Assembly (NCBI GenBank): GCA_022842065.1 | Contig: JALHQH010000004.1 | Location: forward strand, 346,169 to 410,168 | Origin: Caldilineaceae bacterium | GTDB taxonomy: Bacteria > Chloroflexota > Anaerolineae > Caldilineales > Caldilineaceae | Reading direction: 5' to 3' | Length of the DNA stretch: 64,000 nucleotides | The notes under the pieces: generated by a model | Seen by the model: only the letters and a program-made list of their open reading frames with translations | Databases searched by the model: none | What the model was told of the DNA's origin: nothing | Shown here: positions 34,380-42,393 of the stretch, piece after piece | Layout: each line of letters opens with the position of its first letter | How positions within the stretch are numbered: position 1 is the first letter of the stretch | Translations under genes and position numbers: made by a program

Positions 34380-35432
34380 CTACCGATTTACCGATTTACC
34401 GATTCCCTGATCTACACGCGCTCGCATCAATAGCCCACCGATGCCCGCCGCAAAGGTTACAATGCCACTGAAAAGTAGAAAACTCCAATAGCTGATGGCC
34501 CGGTTGAGGAGCACGGCGGCGGCCACGTTGAAGGGGGGCAGGGGCAACAGGGCCAACAGGGCCGCGTTGACGGCTTCGATCTGGCCGATGCCGCCGGGGG
34601 TCAGCGGAATGGCGGCAAAGATGTCCACCGTCAGCGCGACAAAGGCGATGCTGCCTAGCCCGGCTGTCACGCCCATGCTGCGCAGCACCAACCACATGAG
34701 CAGCGCGTCACAGAGCCAGATGTAGAGACTCTCGCCGATCACCAGCAAAGCAGCTAAGGGGTGGCCCCCCAGTACACGCAAGCTCTGCACCAATTCGCCG
34801 GCAAAGTCGAGCAATCGTTGCCACCAAGGATGATCGGACCAGCTGCGCAGCCAGCGTAAGAGTGCAGGGGCAAGCAACAGGGCAATGGTTAACCCACCTA
34901 GCGCGGCCAGCCCAACCCCATACGCCGTTAACACCCAAGGGGGCAGCTGCGTGCGCAGGAGTAGAAAGCCAATCCCCGCGCCTAATACAATGATCGCGCA
35001 GAGGTCAAGCACCCGTTCCAACAGAATCGAGCCTAAGCCATCCGCAACCGGTACGACGGGGTGTTGCGCATCTTCCAGGCGCAAGACGCCAACGCGCAGC
35101 AGATCACCGGCGCGTGCCGGCAGCAGGGCACTGGCAAACCAGCCACTGAGCAGCAGGGCGGTGCTATAGCGCCAGCTAAGGCGGTAACCCATCACGCGCA
35201 AAAGTTGTTGCCAGCGTAGGCCGCGCACGGCAAAGCCACTGTAGTGGATCAGCAGCGCCAGCCCTAGCCAGCGTAGATCTGCCCCAGCGAGGGCATGCAG
35301 CGCTGCTTCACCGCCGCCCAAGGTTAACATGAGGGCCAGGGTCAACAGCGCCAATCCCGCCAGCAAGGCGATGCGCCGTGGCGTCAACTGGGCCAGGTTT
35401 GCCAGGGCAAAGGTTGGCGGTGGTTGTTTCAC
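34380..35432 (-). CDS. LPG-synthase/flippase-like membrane protein (UPF0104 / AglD type)
   Basis: A 350-aa polytopic protein with about eight membrane spans. Signatures of the family are SGFAVRGLRWQQLLRVMGYRLSW and a late ALTVDIFAAIPLTPGGIGQIEAVNAALL (PxxPGGxGxxE). Members flip or transfer lipid-linked groups; the bacterial ones include the MprF membrane part and relatives with unknown function. The GTG start lies 7 bp after the stop of the upstream peptidase gene, so the two are co-transcribed. Confidence 0.8.
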   Translation of the reverse strand: MKQPPPTFALANLAQLTPRRIALLAGLALLTLALMLTLGGGEAALHALAGADLRWLGLALLIHYSGFAVRGLRWQQLLRVMGYRLSWRYSTALLLSGWFASALLPARAGDLLRVGVLRLEDAQHPVVPVADGLGSILLERVLDLCAIIVLGAGIGFLLLRTQLPPWVLTAYGVGLAALGGLTIALLLAPALLRWLRSWSDHPWWQRLLDFAGELVQSLRVLGGHPLAALLVIGESLYIWLCDALLMWLVLRSMGVTAGLGSIAFVALTVDIFAAIPLTPGGIGQIEAVNAALLALLPLPPFNVAAAVLLNRAISYWSFLLFSGIVTFAAGIGGLLMRARVDQGIGKSVNR

Positions 35433-35439
35433 GAGGCCA

Positions 35440-37518
35440 TTACTCGGTGAGGCCGAGGATATCGAGCAGGAAGGCGTACTCGAAGGCGGTCTCTTTTAAA
35501 TAATCAAAGCGCCCTGAGGCACCGCCATGTCCCGCCCCCATGTTGGTCTTGAACAACAGGCGGTTGTCGTCGGTTTTGAGCGTGCGCAGTTTAGCCACCC
35601 ACTTGGCCGGCTCCCAGTACTGGACGCGTGAATCATTAAAACCAGCAGTGGCAAGGATATGTGGATAGGCCTTTGCTTCCAGGTTATCATAGGGGGAGTA
35701 GGCACGCATGTAGGCGTACTCATCCGGCTTATTGGGATTGCCCCACTCTTCCCACTCGATCACCGTGAGCGGGATCGTTGGGTCGAGCACCGTGTTGATC
35801 ACGTCAACAAAGGGGACCCCGGCAATCACGCCGAGGAAGAGGTCGGGGCGCAAGTTGACCACCGCGCCCATGAGCAGGCCACCAGCGCTGCGTCCCATCG
35901 CCGTAAGGCGATCCGGGGCAGTGTAGCCCTGGTCAACTAGAAATTGGGCGCAGTCCACAAAGTCGGTGAAGGTGTTCAGCTTCTGCTTGAGTTTACCCTG
36001 GAGATACCAGTGACGCCCCATCTCACCGCCGCCGCGGATGTGGGCGATGGCGTAGATCAGGCCCCGATCAAGCAGACTGATGCGGCTGGCGGCAAAGTAG
36101 GGATCGATACAAGAGCCATAAGAACCATAGCCATAGAGCAACATGGGGGCCGGCTGATCTCGGGGCGTATCCTTGCGGCGCACCAGCGAGATCGGCACTT
36201 GGGTACCGTCGCGCGCAGTAGCATAGAGCCGCTCCGCGATATAGTTGTTGGGGTCATAACCACCGAGCACAGCCTGCTGTTTTTTCTGTTCACGCGTGCG
36301 TTGGGCCAGATCATAGTCAAAGACCGTCTCCGGCGTGGTCAGCGAGGTATAGGCAAAACGCAGCGTGCTTGTGTAAAAATCGGGATTGCCCTGGCGATTA
36401 TAGCTGTAGACCGGCTCGGGAAAGCTGACGGTGTGGGCATCATTGTTTGACACGTCGATCACCCGGATCTGGCGTAACCCACCTTCGCGTTCATGGATCA
36501 CCAGGTGGTTAACAAAAGGTTCGACTGCATCAACCTTGACGGTCGCCCGGTGGGGCAGAAATTCCTGCCAGTGTACTTTGCCCGGTGTGGCGACGCTGGC
36601 CGTCATCACGCGGAAGTTTTCAGCAGCCCAGTTGGTGGTGATCAGGAAACAGCCACCCTGCTCTTGATGGCGCAGCGTGGGATGGTGCTCAACGCTGTAT
36701 TCCACCAGATGTTCGCGCGGGTGGATTACGGTCGGCACGGCGTCAGGTTGATCCGCCGGGATAAAGTGGACCTCTTTGGTGGTCGAGCTGTGCAGATCAA
36801 ACAGAATGTACGCATCATTTTTGGTTTTGGTGAGCTGCAACCAATAGGCGTCATCCGCCTCGTGCATCACCAGCGCATCGTGGGCTGGATCGCTGCCAAG
36901 CCGATGGCGAAAGACCTTGTAGGGCCGCCACGCGGGATCCTGCTTGTTGTAAAAGAGCGTCTGGTTATCGGCGGCCCACTCGACGCTGTAGAAGGTATCG
37001 GGGATGGCATCGGCCAAGAGTTCACCGGTGGTCAGATCCTTGACCTGCAACAGAAAACGCTCGGTGCCAGCGTAGTCAACCGAAAAGGCGAGCAACTGAT
37101 GATTCGGGCTGATGCGATAGACGCCCAGTTCGCAGAAAGTCTGGCCGGTAGCCAATTTATTCTGGTCGAGCAACAGCTCCTCCGACGCGTCCAGACGCTC
37201 ATGTTTGCGGCAGTAGATAGGATATTGTTTGCCCTCTTCAGTACGGTGATAGTAAAAATAGTTACCGATCTTTTCTGGCACCGAGGCGTCGTCTTCCTGA
37301 ATACGGCCACGCATTTCGCGATAGAGGGTTGCCTGTAGCTCAGCCGTATGGGCCATGACCGCTTGGGTATAGCCATTTTCTGCCTCGATATAGGTGCGCA
37401 CCGCCGGATTTTCGCGCTCGCGCAGCCAGAAGTAATCATCAACGCGCACATCCCCTTGCGCGGCAATGCGTTGGGGACGTTTGGCAGCGACTGGCGGCGT
37501 GGGCTGGGTGTTGGTCAT
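35440..37518 (-). CDS. ptrB: S9 prolyl oligopeptidase / oligopeptidase B
   Basis: A 692-aa serine peptidase. An N-terminal beta-propeller (about 1-410) begins with RIAAQGDVRVDDYFWLRERENPAV. The catalytic domain has LYGYGSYG, HIRGGGEMGRHWYLQGKL, the nucleophile in AMGRSAGGLLMG, Asp in TAGFNDSRVQYWEPAKWVAKLR, and His in NMGAGHGGASGRFDYLKE. It would cut short peptides after basic residues or proline in the cytoplasm. Start 37518 has GAGG upstream; the frame extends to 37560 without support. The substrate-class acidic residues were not checked, so the PtrB name is provisional. Confidence 0.88.
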   Translation of the reverse strand: MTNTQPTPPVAAKRPQRIAAQGDVRVDDYFWLRERENPAVRTYIEAENGYTQAVMAHTAELQATLYREMRGRIQEDDASVPEKIGNYFYYHRTEEGKQYPIYCRKHERLDASEELLLDQNKLATGQTFCELGVYRISPNHQLLAFSVDYAGTERFLLQVKDLTTGELLADAIPDTFYSVEWAADNQTLFYNKQDPAWRPYKVFRHRLGSDPAHDALVMHEADDAYWLQLTKTKNDAYILFDLHSSTTKEVHFIPADQPDAVPTVIHPREHLVEYSVEHHPTLRHQEQGGCFLITTNWAAENFRVMTASVATPGKVHWQEFLPHRATVKVDAVEPFVNHLVIHEREGGLRQIRVIDVSNNDAHTVSFPEPVYSYNRQGNPDFYTSTLRFAYTSLTTPETVFDYDLAQRTREQKKQQAVLGGYDPNNYIAERLYATARDGTQVPISLVRRKDTPRDQPAPMLLYGYGSYGSCIDPYFAASRISLLDRGLIYAIAHIRGGGEMGRHWYLQGKLKQKLNTFTDFVDCAQFLVDQGYTAPDRLTAMGRSAGGLLMGAVVNLRPDLFLGVIAGVPFVDVINTVLDPTIPLTVIEWEEWGNPNKPDEYAYMRAYSPYDNLEAKAYPHILATAGFNDSRVQYWEPAKWVAKLRTLKTDDNRLLFKTNMGAGHGGASGRFDYLKETAFEYAFLLDILGLTE

Positions 37519-37683
37519 GACATCCTCTTGTTGAATCAGCGCGAGCGAGTTGGTTGGCAAGCAATGTTACCTTGTATAGTGGTTCATCCTACCTGAAGTT
37601 GCGGAGAGCCGTCAAGCTCTTGGTTTGATGAAGTGAGGTTATCTCTTACCGCATAGGAGCGCCACTAGAGGATATAAATGCTT
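37519..37683. other. Upstream region of the S9 peptidase gene
   Basis: About 165 bp between the peptidase start and the repeat element at 37684. It should hold the peptidase promoter; no clear motif is visible. Confidence 0.3.
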
Positions 37684-37908
37684 GTAACTACTCAGGCACC
37701 CCCTCCCGGTTGCCTTCTAGGCGCGGGTACCCCTTGGGTGCAGCCTGGGGAGGGTTAGGGAGGAGTGAGTAGTACGACAACGTTGAATTATGTGCCTAGC
37801 TGCGCCCAATGGGCACCCGGTGACCAGCGGCTGGGATTGATCCGCTGGTCACGGACCAGCTAGGCACATAGCAGACAACGACTAATTTAACGTTGTCGTA
37901 GTAGTTAC
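37684..37908. repeat. Nested inverted-repeat element with 9-bp ends, copy 2
   Basis: GTAACTACT (37684-37692) and AGTAGTTAC (37900-37908) are perfect inverted ends. Inside, ACGACAACGTTGAATTATGT (from 37774) and GCCTAGCTG are mirrored by CAGCTAGGCACATA and AATTTAACGTTGTCGT near the right end, and CCGCTGGTCACGGACCAGCT matches copy 1 at 14541-14559. The left third holds a separate G/C-rich palindrome (CCCCCTCCCGG, CTGGGGAGGGTTAGGGAGG). No coding capacity. It looks like a MITE-like or compound element. Confidence 0.7.
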
Positions 37909-37955
37909 CACCGATCAATCACAAAAAACGCTGATGATCCAAATCCACCGATCAA

Positions 37956-37983
37956 AGAAGGGCGCATGTTTATGCGCCCTTCT
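37956..37983 (-). terminator. Terminator of the leuA-TM2 unit
   Basis: AGAAGGGCGCAT (37956-37967) pairs exactly with 37972-37983 around GTTT. Read leftwards, the stem is followed by TTTGATCGG. It lies 45 bp after the stop of the small membrane protein gene. Confidence 0.75.
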
Positions 37984-38027
37984 TTCGTCTGGCTAGACTG
38001 TCACCCCAATTATGTCCTGAGAAACCA

Positions 38028-38255
38028 TTACGAACGCACGGCCGTGCGATAGGCCTGGACGGCCGAAATCACATGGCAGATCCAGCCAAGAAAACCACCG
38101 GAGCCGATCCACAAACCCGGTGTCACAATAAACCAAAAGATCGCCCACAAGATCTGGCCGTTGTAGATTTGGCCCAAACCCGGAAGTAAGGCACTCAATA
38201 CGGCTGCCAAGCCGGGGTTTTTCACATGATTGGTCCGTCGCCATGCGTTTTGCAT
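38028..38255 (-). CDS. Small TM2-like membrane protein
   Basis: A 75-aa protein with two membrane hairpin helices: NPGLAAVLSALLPGLGQIYNGQILWAIFWFIV and LWIGSGGFLGWICHVISAVQAYR. The pattern LSxLLPGLGQIYNGQ is typical of TM2/DUF5683-like proteins. Start 38255 follows AAGGAG by 6 bases; a longer frame (to 38378) has no ribosome site and crosses the leuA end. It lies 127 bp after leuA on the same strand. Function unknown. Confidence 0.75.
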   Translation of the reverse strand: MQNAWRRTNHVKNPGLAAVLSALLPGLGQIYNGQILWAIFWFIVTPGLWIGSGGFLGWICHVISAVQAYRTAVRS

Positions 38256-38382
38256 CATCTGCTCCTTGTTGAAAATTGTCCAAATACGGTCTGTATCTGA
38301 ACCAAGGATAGCAGCGATAGAAATGCACAACCATAGAGCATGGCACAGATTAACGATACGTTTAGAAATTGGAAGCAACCCC

Positions 38383-40212
38383 CTACTTCGCGACCATCTC
38401 CAACGCGCTATATTGACTTTGGAACGCGCGATTCAACCCGGCGAGGATGGCGCGAATCGACGCCAACTCGATATTCGTATCCGTCCCAGCCCCAAAGAAG
38501 GTCGCGCCTGAGGGGGTCTTGATCTGAATATAGGCCATTGCTTCGGCCTCGGAGCCATAGCCTAATGAGTGCTCAGCATAGGTGACCAACTCAAAGGCGG
38601 GCACCAACTCCTCCTTAATCGCAACCATAAAGGCATCGATTGGACCATTGCCATTGGCGCGCACTTCGTGGGTGACCCCATCCACTGCAATGTTGGCAAT
38701 ACAGGTCACTCGCTGCTCCTGCCCTTTTTCCAGATGGGTTTCGGTGCGGAAAGCGTCTAAACGGAAAGGTTTGCTCGTCTGCAAATAAGTTTTGACAAAG
38801 GTCTGGTAGAGCGCGGCGGGGTCCAACTCCTGCCCCTTGGCATCGGCAATGTCGTTGATGATCTTGCCAAACTCGACCTGCATCGCTTTGGGCATGATGA
38901 TGCCATAGTCGGTCTCCAAAATATAGGCCACGCCGCCCTTGCCTGACTGGGCGTTGATGCGGATAATCGCCTCATAACTGCGCCCCACATCCTTGGGATC
39001 GATGGGCAGATAGGGTACCTCCCACAGTGCGCCGGGGGTTGGGTCTTGCGCATTCATCCCCTTCTTGATTGCATCCTGGTGCGAGCCGGAGAAGGCGGTG
39101 AAGACCAGATGGCCGACATAGGGGTGGCGTTCATGCACCTTCATGCGCGTGCAACGTTCATACACTTCACGCACGTGGTTGATGTCGCTAAAGTCCAACG
39201 CCGGATCGACCCCCTGGGTATACAAGTTCATCGCGACGGTGACAATATCCACGTTGCCGGTGCGCTCGCCATTGCCAAAGAGGGTGCCTTCGACCCGATC
39301 CGCCCCGCCCAACAGCCCCATTTCGGTGGCGGCGACGCCGGTGCCGCGGTCATTGTGCGTGTGCAGGCTGATGATCGCGCAATCGCGGTGGCGCAGGTGG
39401 CGACAGAACCACTCGATCTGGTCGGCGTGGACATTGGCCGTGGCGACTTCCACCGTCACCGGCAGGTTCAGGATGATCCGATTGGTCGGCGTCGGTTGCC
39501 AGACATCGATCACCGCTTCGCAGATTTCCAGGGCGAAGTCCAGTTCGGTTGAGGAGAAACTTTCTGGAGAATACTGCAATTGAATCTGTGTGCCCGGTAC
39601 GGTGGGGACCAACGCTTTGACCAGTTCAACCCCCTTGACGGCAATGTCAATCACTTCCTGGCGTGTGGCATTAAAGACCACCCGCCGCTGTAATTCGGAG
39701 GTTGAGTTGTAAATATGCACAATCGCGCGCTTGACCCCTTGCAGCGATTCAAAGGTACGCTGGATCAGATGTTCACGCGCTTGAACCAGCACCTGGATCG
39801 TTACATCATCGGGGATCAAGTTGTCATCGACCAGCCGGCGCAGAAAGTCAAACTCGATCTGTGAGGCGGCAGGAAAGCCAACTTCGATCTCTTTGAAGCC
39901 CAGTTCCACCAGCAACCCGAACATTTCGACCTTCTCCCCCACACTCATCGGGATCGCCAACGCCTGGTTGCCGTCGCGCAGGTCAACGCTACACCAGATC
40001 GGGGCCTGATCAATTGTGCGGTTGGGCCATTGGCGATCAGGCAGGTTGATCGGTGGGTAGGGACGATATTTAGTCACTGGGCTTTTTTGCATCCCACGCT
40101 GGCGAGCGGCTTGCCAGTTATTGGTCTTTTGACCGTTACTGCCATTGGCCGGTACGGTTGCGATGACAGGCATAATTTTACTTGTGCCGTTGGTTCCATT
40201 GCTTGCACTCAT
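38383..40212 (-). CDS. leuA: 2-isopropylmalate synthase (LeuA type II)
   Basis: A 609-aa enzyme, first committed step of leucine synthesis: condenses acetyl-CoA and 2-oxoisovalerate. The catalytic motif WCSVDLRDGNQAL is followed by GFKEIEVGFPAASQIEFDF, SLHTHNDRGTGVAATEMGLLGGADRVEGTLFGNGERTGN (metal-binding HxH), and a C-terminal leucine-sensing domain. The last ~25 residues include SPSGATFFGAGTDTNIELASIRAIL-type text. The N-terminal ~55 residues are a Ser/Asn/Gly-rich extension. Start 40212 has GGGAG at 9 bases. Expression is predicted to be under leucine attenuation (see 40250-40433). Confidence 0.94.
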   Translation of the reverse strand: MSASNGTNGTSKIMPVIATVPANGSNGQKTNNWQAARQRGMQKSPVTKYRPYPPINLPDRQWPNRTIDQAPIWCSVDLRDGNQALAIPMSVGEKVEMFGLLVELGFKEIEVGFPAASQIEFDFLRRLVDDNLIPDDVTIQVLVQAREHLIQRTFESLQGVKRAIVHIYNSTSELQRRVVFNATRQEVIDIAVKGVELVKALVPTVPGTQIQLQYSPESFSSTELDFALEICEAVIDVWQPTPTNRIILNLPVTVEVATANVHADQIEWFCRHLRHRDCAIISLHTHNDRGTGVAATEMGLLGGADRVEGTLFGNGERTGNVDIVTVAMNLYTQGVDPALDFSDINHVREVYERCTRMKVHERHPYVGHLVFTAFSGSHQDAIKKGMNAQDPTPGALWEVPYLPIDPKDVGRSYEAIIRINAQSGKGGVAYILETDYGIIMPKAMQVEFGKIINDIADAKGQELDPAALYQTFVKTYLQTSKPFRLDAFRTETHLEKGQEQRVTCIANIAVDGVTHEVRANGNGPIDAFMVAIKEELVPAFELVTYAEHSLGYGSEAEAMAYIQIKTPSGATFFGAGTDTNIELASIRAILAGLNRAFQSQYSALEMVAK

Positions 40213-40249
40213 CGGTTCTCTCCCTGGTCTGTTGATCATGTGGCACTAG

Positions 40250-40291
40250 AAAAAAGCAACAAAAAAAGGGCCCCCTGCTTAGGAGGCCCTT
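40250..40291 (-). terminator. Leucine attenuator: intrinsic terminator upstream of leuA
   Basis: On the minus strand AAGGGCCTCCT (40291-40281) pairs with AGGGGGCCCTT (40276-40266) with one mismatch, followed by a run of seven T, then GTTGC and six more T. It sits about 40 nt before the leuA start and 50 nt after the leader peptide stop. The loop CTAAGCAGG (40274-40282) is complementary to the Leu-codon stretch of the leader (40393-40401), which gives an alternative pairing. Confidence 0.85.
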
Positions 40292-40343
40292 ACCTTACAA
40301 CCTGTTGTACAACCTGCGGTCGTCAGTCTTCGCTGTTGATTAG

Positions 40344-40433
40344 TCAGCGCCTGCCCAAGCAAAAATACCCCCTCGAAAGGAGGAGGCTAAGGCTAAGCAG
40401 GTTTAAGAAACTGGCGCTGACAATCGCAAACAT
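40344..40433 (-). CDS. leuL: leu operon leader peptide (attenuation)
   Basis: A 29-residue peptide, MFAIVSASFLNLLSLSLLLS followed by RGYFCLGRR and TGA. Seven of ten residues from position 10 are Leu, eight in all, with mixed codons (TTA, CTG, CTT x3, CTC x2, TTG). AGGT lies 7-10 bases upstream of ATG. Early codons GTCAGCGCC (40421-40413) can pair with GGCGCTGAC spanning the stop codon (40351-40343). Together with the terminator at 40250-40291 this is the standard arrangement of ribosome-mediated attenuation: stalling for leucyl-tRNA would block one pairing and release leuA. The peptide itself probably has no other role. Confidence 0.85.
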   Translation of the reverse strand: MFAIVSASFLNLLSLSLLLSRGYFCLGRR

Positions 40434-40534
40434 GTGATACCTAGATTGTGTGAACTTTGTTACATGCTGCACAATGCAGCCATAACCATACCATAGGATT
40501 TTCGTTTTGCCAAGTCCCCAAAACAGGCGAGATT

Positions 40535-40593
40535 GAACGCGGATTTAGCCCATTAGGCGGATTTTCGCTGATAGAGCCGCCTAATCCGCGTTC
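40535..40593 (-). terminator. Hairpin downstream of the PPOx-family gene
   Basis: GAACGCGGATT (40535-40545) and AGGCGG (40555-40560) pair with CCGCCTAATCCGCGTTC (40577-40593), leaving a 9-nt bulge. It sits 15 bp after the stop of the leftward gene and upstream of the leu leader, so it may separate the two. Confidence 0.55.
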
Positions 40594-40608
40594 GCAAGTA
40601 TCAGCGCG

Positions 40609-41262
40609 TTAGCCTTGACGATAGTTGACGATATAGTCGGGGACCATAATTTCGGTGCGGGTGGCAGGATCGGGCAGGGGTTCGCCGAAGCTTTGTTGCA
40701 ACGGGAGCACGCCCGCCCAGACAGCCAGTGCATAATCTTCCTCATCATCCTTGGGGGGACCGGTGCGGATCTTGGCCGATGCACTTTCAATGGTGACGGC
40801 AACGACAGAGGTCGCTTTCAATTCGACCGCGTTCGGCACGCGCGCATCATCCCAGCGCCCAGGGATCAACTTTTCGGTGAAGCGCGCCAACGCAGTTAGC
40901 TTCGCCGCATCGCCTTCAATCAACGTGCCGCGGCCAAAGAGCACGGCGGAACGATAGTTGATCGAGTGATGGAAGATCGAGCGCGCCAGCACCAAGCCAT
41001 CGACATGGGTCACGGTGATGCAGAGGGGCGCGCCGGTGGCGGCATAACGCAGCAAGCGACTGGTCGTCGCTCCGTGTAAAAGGATCTGATCACCATCACG
41101 CGCATGCAGGGTGGGGATCACCACCGGCTGCTCTGCCTCGATCAAGCCGACGTGACAGATCAACGCTTCATCGACAATCGGGTAGATCGTCGCCGTATCA
41201 TAAGCCCCGCGCGTCGGCATCCGCCGCACCCGATTTTGCGCAGTTTGTGGGAATTCGGTCAT
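40609..41262 (-). CDS. Pyridoxamine-5'-phosphate-oxidase-like flavoprotein (NimA/PPOx fold)
   Basis: A 217-aa split-barrel FMN protein: RMPTRGAYDTATIYPIVDEALICHVGL at the start, VIPTLHARDGDQILLHGATTSRLLR, and LVLARSIFHHSINYRSAVLFGRGTLIE with FMN-phosphate contacts. These are features of the NimA-like pyridoxamine oxidase-related family, which often reduces nitro compounds or binds F420/FMN. It is the 3'-most gene of a leftward run of one-domain enzymes. AAGGAG precedes the ATG. Confidence 0.82.
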   Translation of the reverse strand: MTEFPQTAQNRVRRMPTRGAYDTATIYPIVDEALICHVGLIEAEQPVVIPTLHARDGDQILLHGATTSRLLRYAATGAPLCITVTHVDGLVLARSIFHHSINYRSAVLFGRGTLIEGDAAKLTALARFTEKLIPGRWDDARVPNAVELKATSVVAVTIESASAKIRTGPPKDDEEDYALAVWAGVLPLQQSFGEPLPDPATRTEIMVPDYIVNYRQG

Positions 41263-41278
41263 TCGTTTGGCTCCTTAA

Positions 41279-41364
41279 AAGTAAAACGTAAAACGTAAAA
41301 CGTGATGGTATGCGGAGTGATTTACGTTTTACGCATCACGCTTTACGCATCACGTTTCACGCCT
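41279..41364. repeat. GTAAAACGT / ACGCATCACG repeat at the end of the ridA-like gene
   Basis: Three tandem GTAAAAC units (41281-41305), then GTGATTTACGTTTTACGCAT and ACGCTTTACGCATCACG in inverted sense, ending CACGCCTCAAT. It belongs to the family at 8609, 9458 and 45781. The right end overlaps the last two codons and stop of the ridA-like gene (TGA at 41357-41359). Confidence 0.75.
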
Positions 41365-41743
41365 CAATGACTGCCGTTACTTCAATTTCGACCAGCAGTT
41401 CCGGGCTGATCAGGGCCGAGACTTCGACCATTGTGGCGACTGGTTTGATCGTGCGGAAAAATTCGCCGTGGGCGCGGCCAACGGCTTCCCAGCGGCTGAT
41501 ATCGGTGACGAAGATGCGCGTGCGCACGACATCTTGCAGGGTTGCGCCGGCGGCAGTCAGCGCTTTTTCGATCTTCTGGAGAATGTAGCGGGTCTGCACG
41601 CCGGGGTCGTCTGCGCCGACGACGTTGCCATTTTCATCAACCGCGGTGGTACCGGCCACTTCGACCACATTGCCAATCCGCACGGCGCGCGAGTAGCCGA
41701 CGATCTCCTCCCATGTGGCACCGGATGAAATATTCTGTCGCAT
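41357..41743 (-). CDS. RidA/YjgF/UK114-family protein
   Basis: A 128-aa trimeric enamine/imine deaminase-like protein. The conserved patterns are AVRIGNVVEVAGTTAVDENGNVVGADDPGVQTRYILQKIEKALTAAG and VVRTRIFVTDISRWEAVGRAHGEFF, with an Arg at the active-site position. A perfect AGGAGG lies upstream. The C-terminus (VTAVIEA) ends within the repeat at 41279-41364. Role: clearing reactive imines formed by PLP enzymes. Confidence 0.88.
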   Translation of the reverse strand: MRQNISSGATWEEIVGYSRAVRIGNVVEVAGTTAVDENGNVVGADDPGVQTRYILQKIEKALTAAGATLQDVVRTRIFVTDISRWEAVGRAHGEFFRTIKPVATMVEVSALISPELLVEIEVTAVIEA

Positions 41744-41833
41744 GATTCCTCCTGGGATTGAAATCCCTGGCTAACAACGAGAAGTCGCCGCAGCGACTGG
41801 GCAAGAATGCCTAGATCACAATGACCGCGCTCA

Positions 41834-41893
41834 GGGGATTGTCAAATCCCCGTCTGGATCTGCCCGTATCCCCTGAGAGCGGTTGCGGCCTAC
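41834..41893. repeat. GGGGATT...AATCCCC / GTTGCGGCCTAC repeat, copy 1
   Basis: GGGGATTGTCAAATCCCC (41834-41851) and GTTGCGGCCTAC (41882-41893). The same two blocks occur at 44547-44587, with the palindromic block in the opposite orientation. It is part of a 193-bp gap that also has AGTCGC/GCGACT pairs. Confidence 0.6.
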
Positions 41894-41936
41894 GGATAAT
41901 GAGAAGCTGCCTTAGCGACTGGGGAACAGGCTAAGG

Positions 41937-42377
41937 CTACCCGCCCAACAAATAATCATAACGGATAAAGCCTCTATTTTTGCCAACCTTGTCATACAAC
42001 AGCCGAGCCGTGGTATTCGTTTCGTGGGTAAGCCAATAATAACGGGTGGCCCCGCGTTCACGGGCGGCTGCGGCCACCTGTTCAATCAGCGCCCGCGCCA
42101 CGCCACGGCCACGGACCGTTGCATCGACAAAAAGATCTTGCAGGTAACAGGCGTCGGTTGACCAGGCGCTGGGGTGAAACATGTAATGGGCGATGCCGAC
42201 TAACTTGCCATCCAGGTGCGCGCCAAAGCCAAAGACATCAGTGCCGCGCAGGAGGCGCTGCCAAGTTTCGTCGTATTCCTGGTCAGTCACCACGGTTGCG
42301 TAAAACGTCTTATAGCCACGGGCCAGCAGTTCCCAGGCGGCCCGATTGGCTGGTTGTAGCGTGCGAATTTCAAGCAT
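41937..42377 (-). CDS. GNAT-family N-acetyltransferase
   Basis: A 146-aa acetyltransferase: IRTLQPANRAAWELLARGY at the start, CYLQDLFVDATVRGRGVARALIEQVAAAARERGATRYYWLTHETNTTARLLYDKVG with the acetyl-CoA-binding R/QxxGxG/A signature (RGRGVA). A GNAT of this length usually acetylates a small amine. Ribosome site GAGGAA is at 10 bases. It begins 16 bp after the paiB-like gene, so the two are likely co-transcribed. Confidence 0.88.
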   Translation of the reverse strand: MLEIRTLQPANRAAWELLARGYKTFYATVVTDQEYDETWQRLLRGTDVFGFGAHLDGKLVGIAHYMFHPSAWSTDACYLQDLFVDATVRGRGVARALIEQVAAAARERGATRYYWLTHETNTTARLLYDKVGKNRGFIRYDYLLGG

Positions 42378-42393
42378 GTTGTTGCAATTCCTC

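Noticed and set aside
40240..40440. T-box riboswitch upstream of leuA
   Set aside because: No AGGGTGG-ACCGCG antiterminator sequence and no stem I specifier pattern were found. The Leu-rich leader peptide explains the terminator better.
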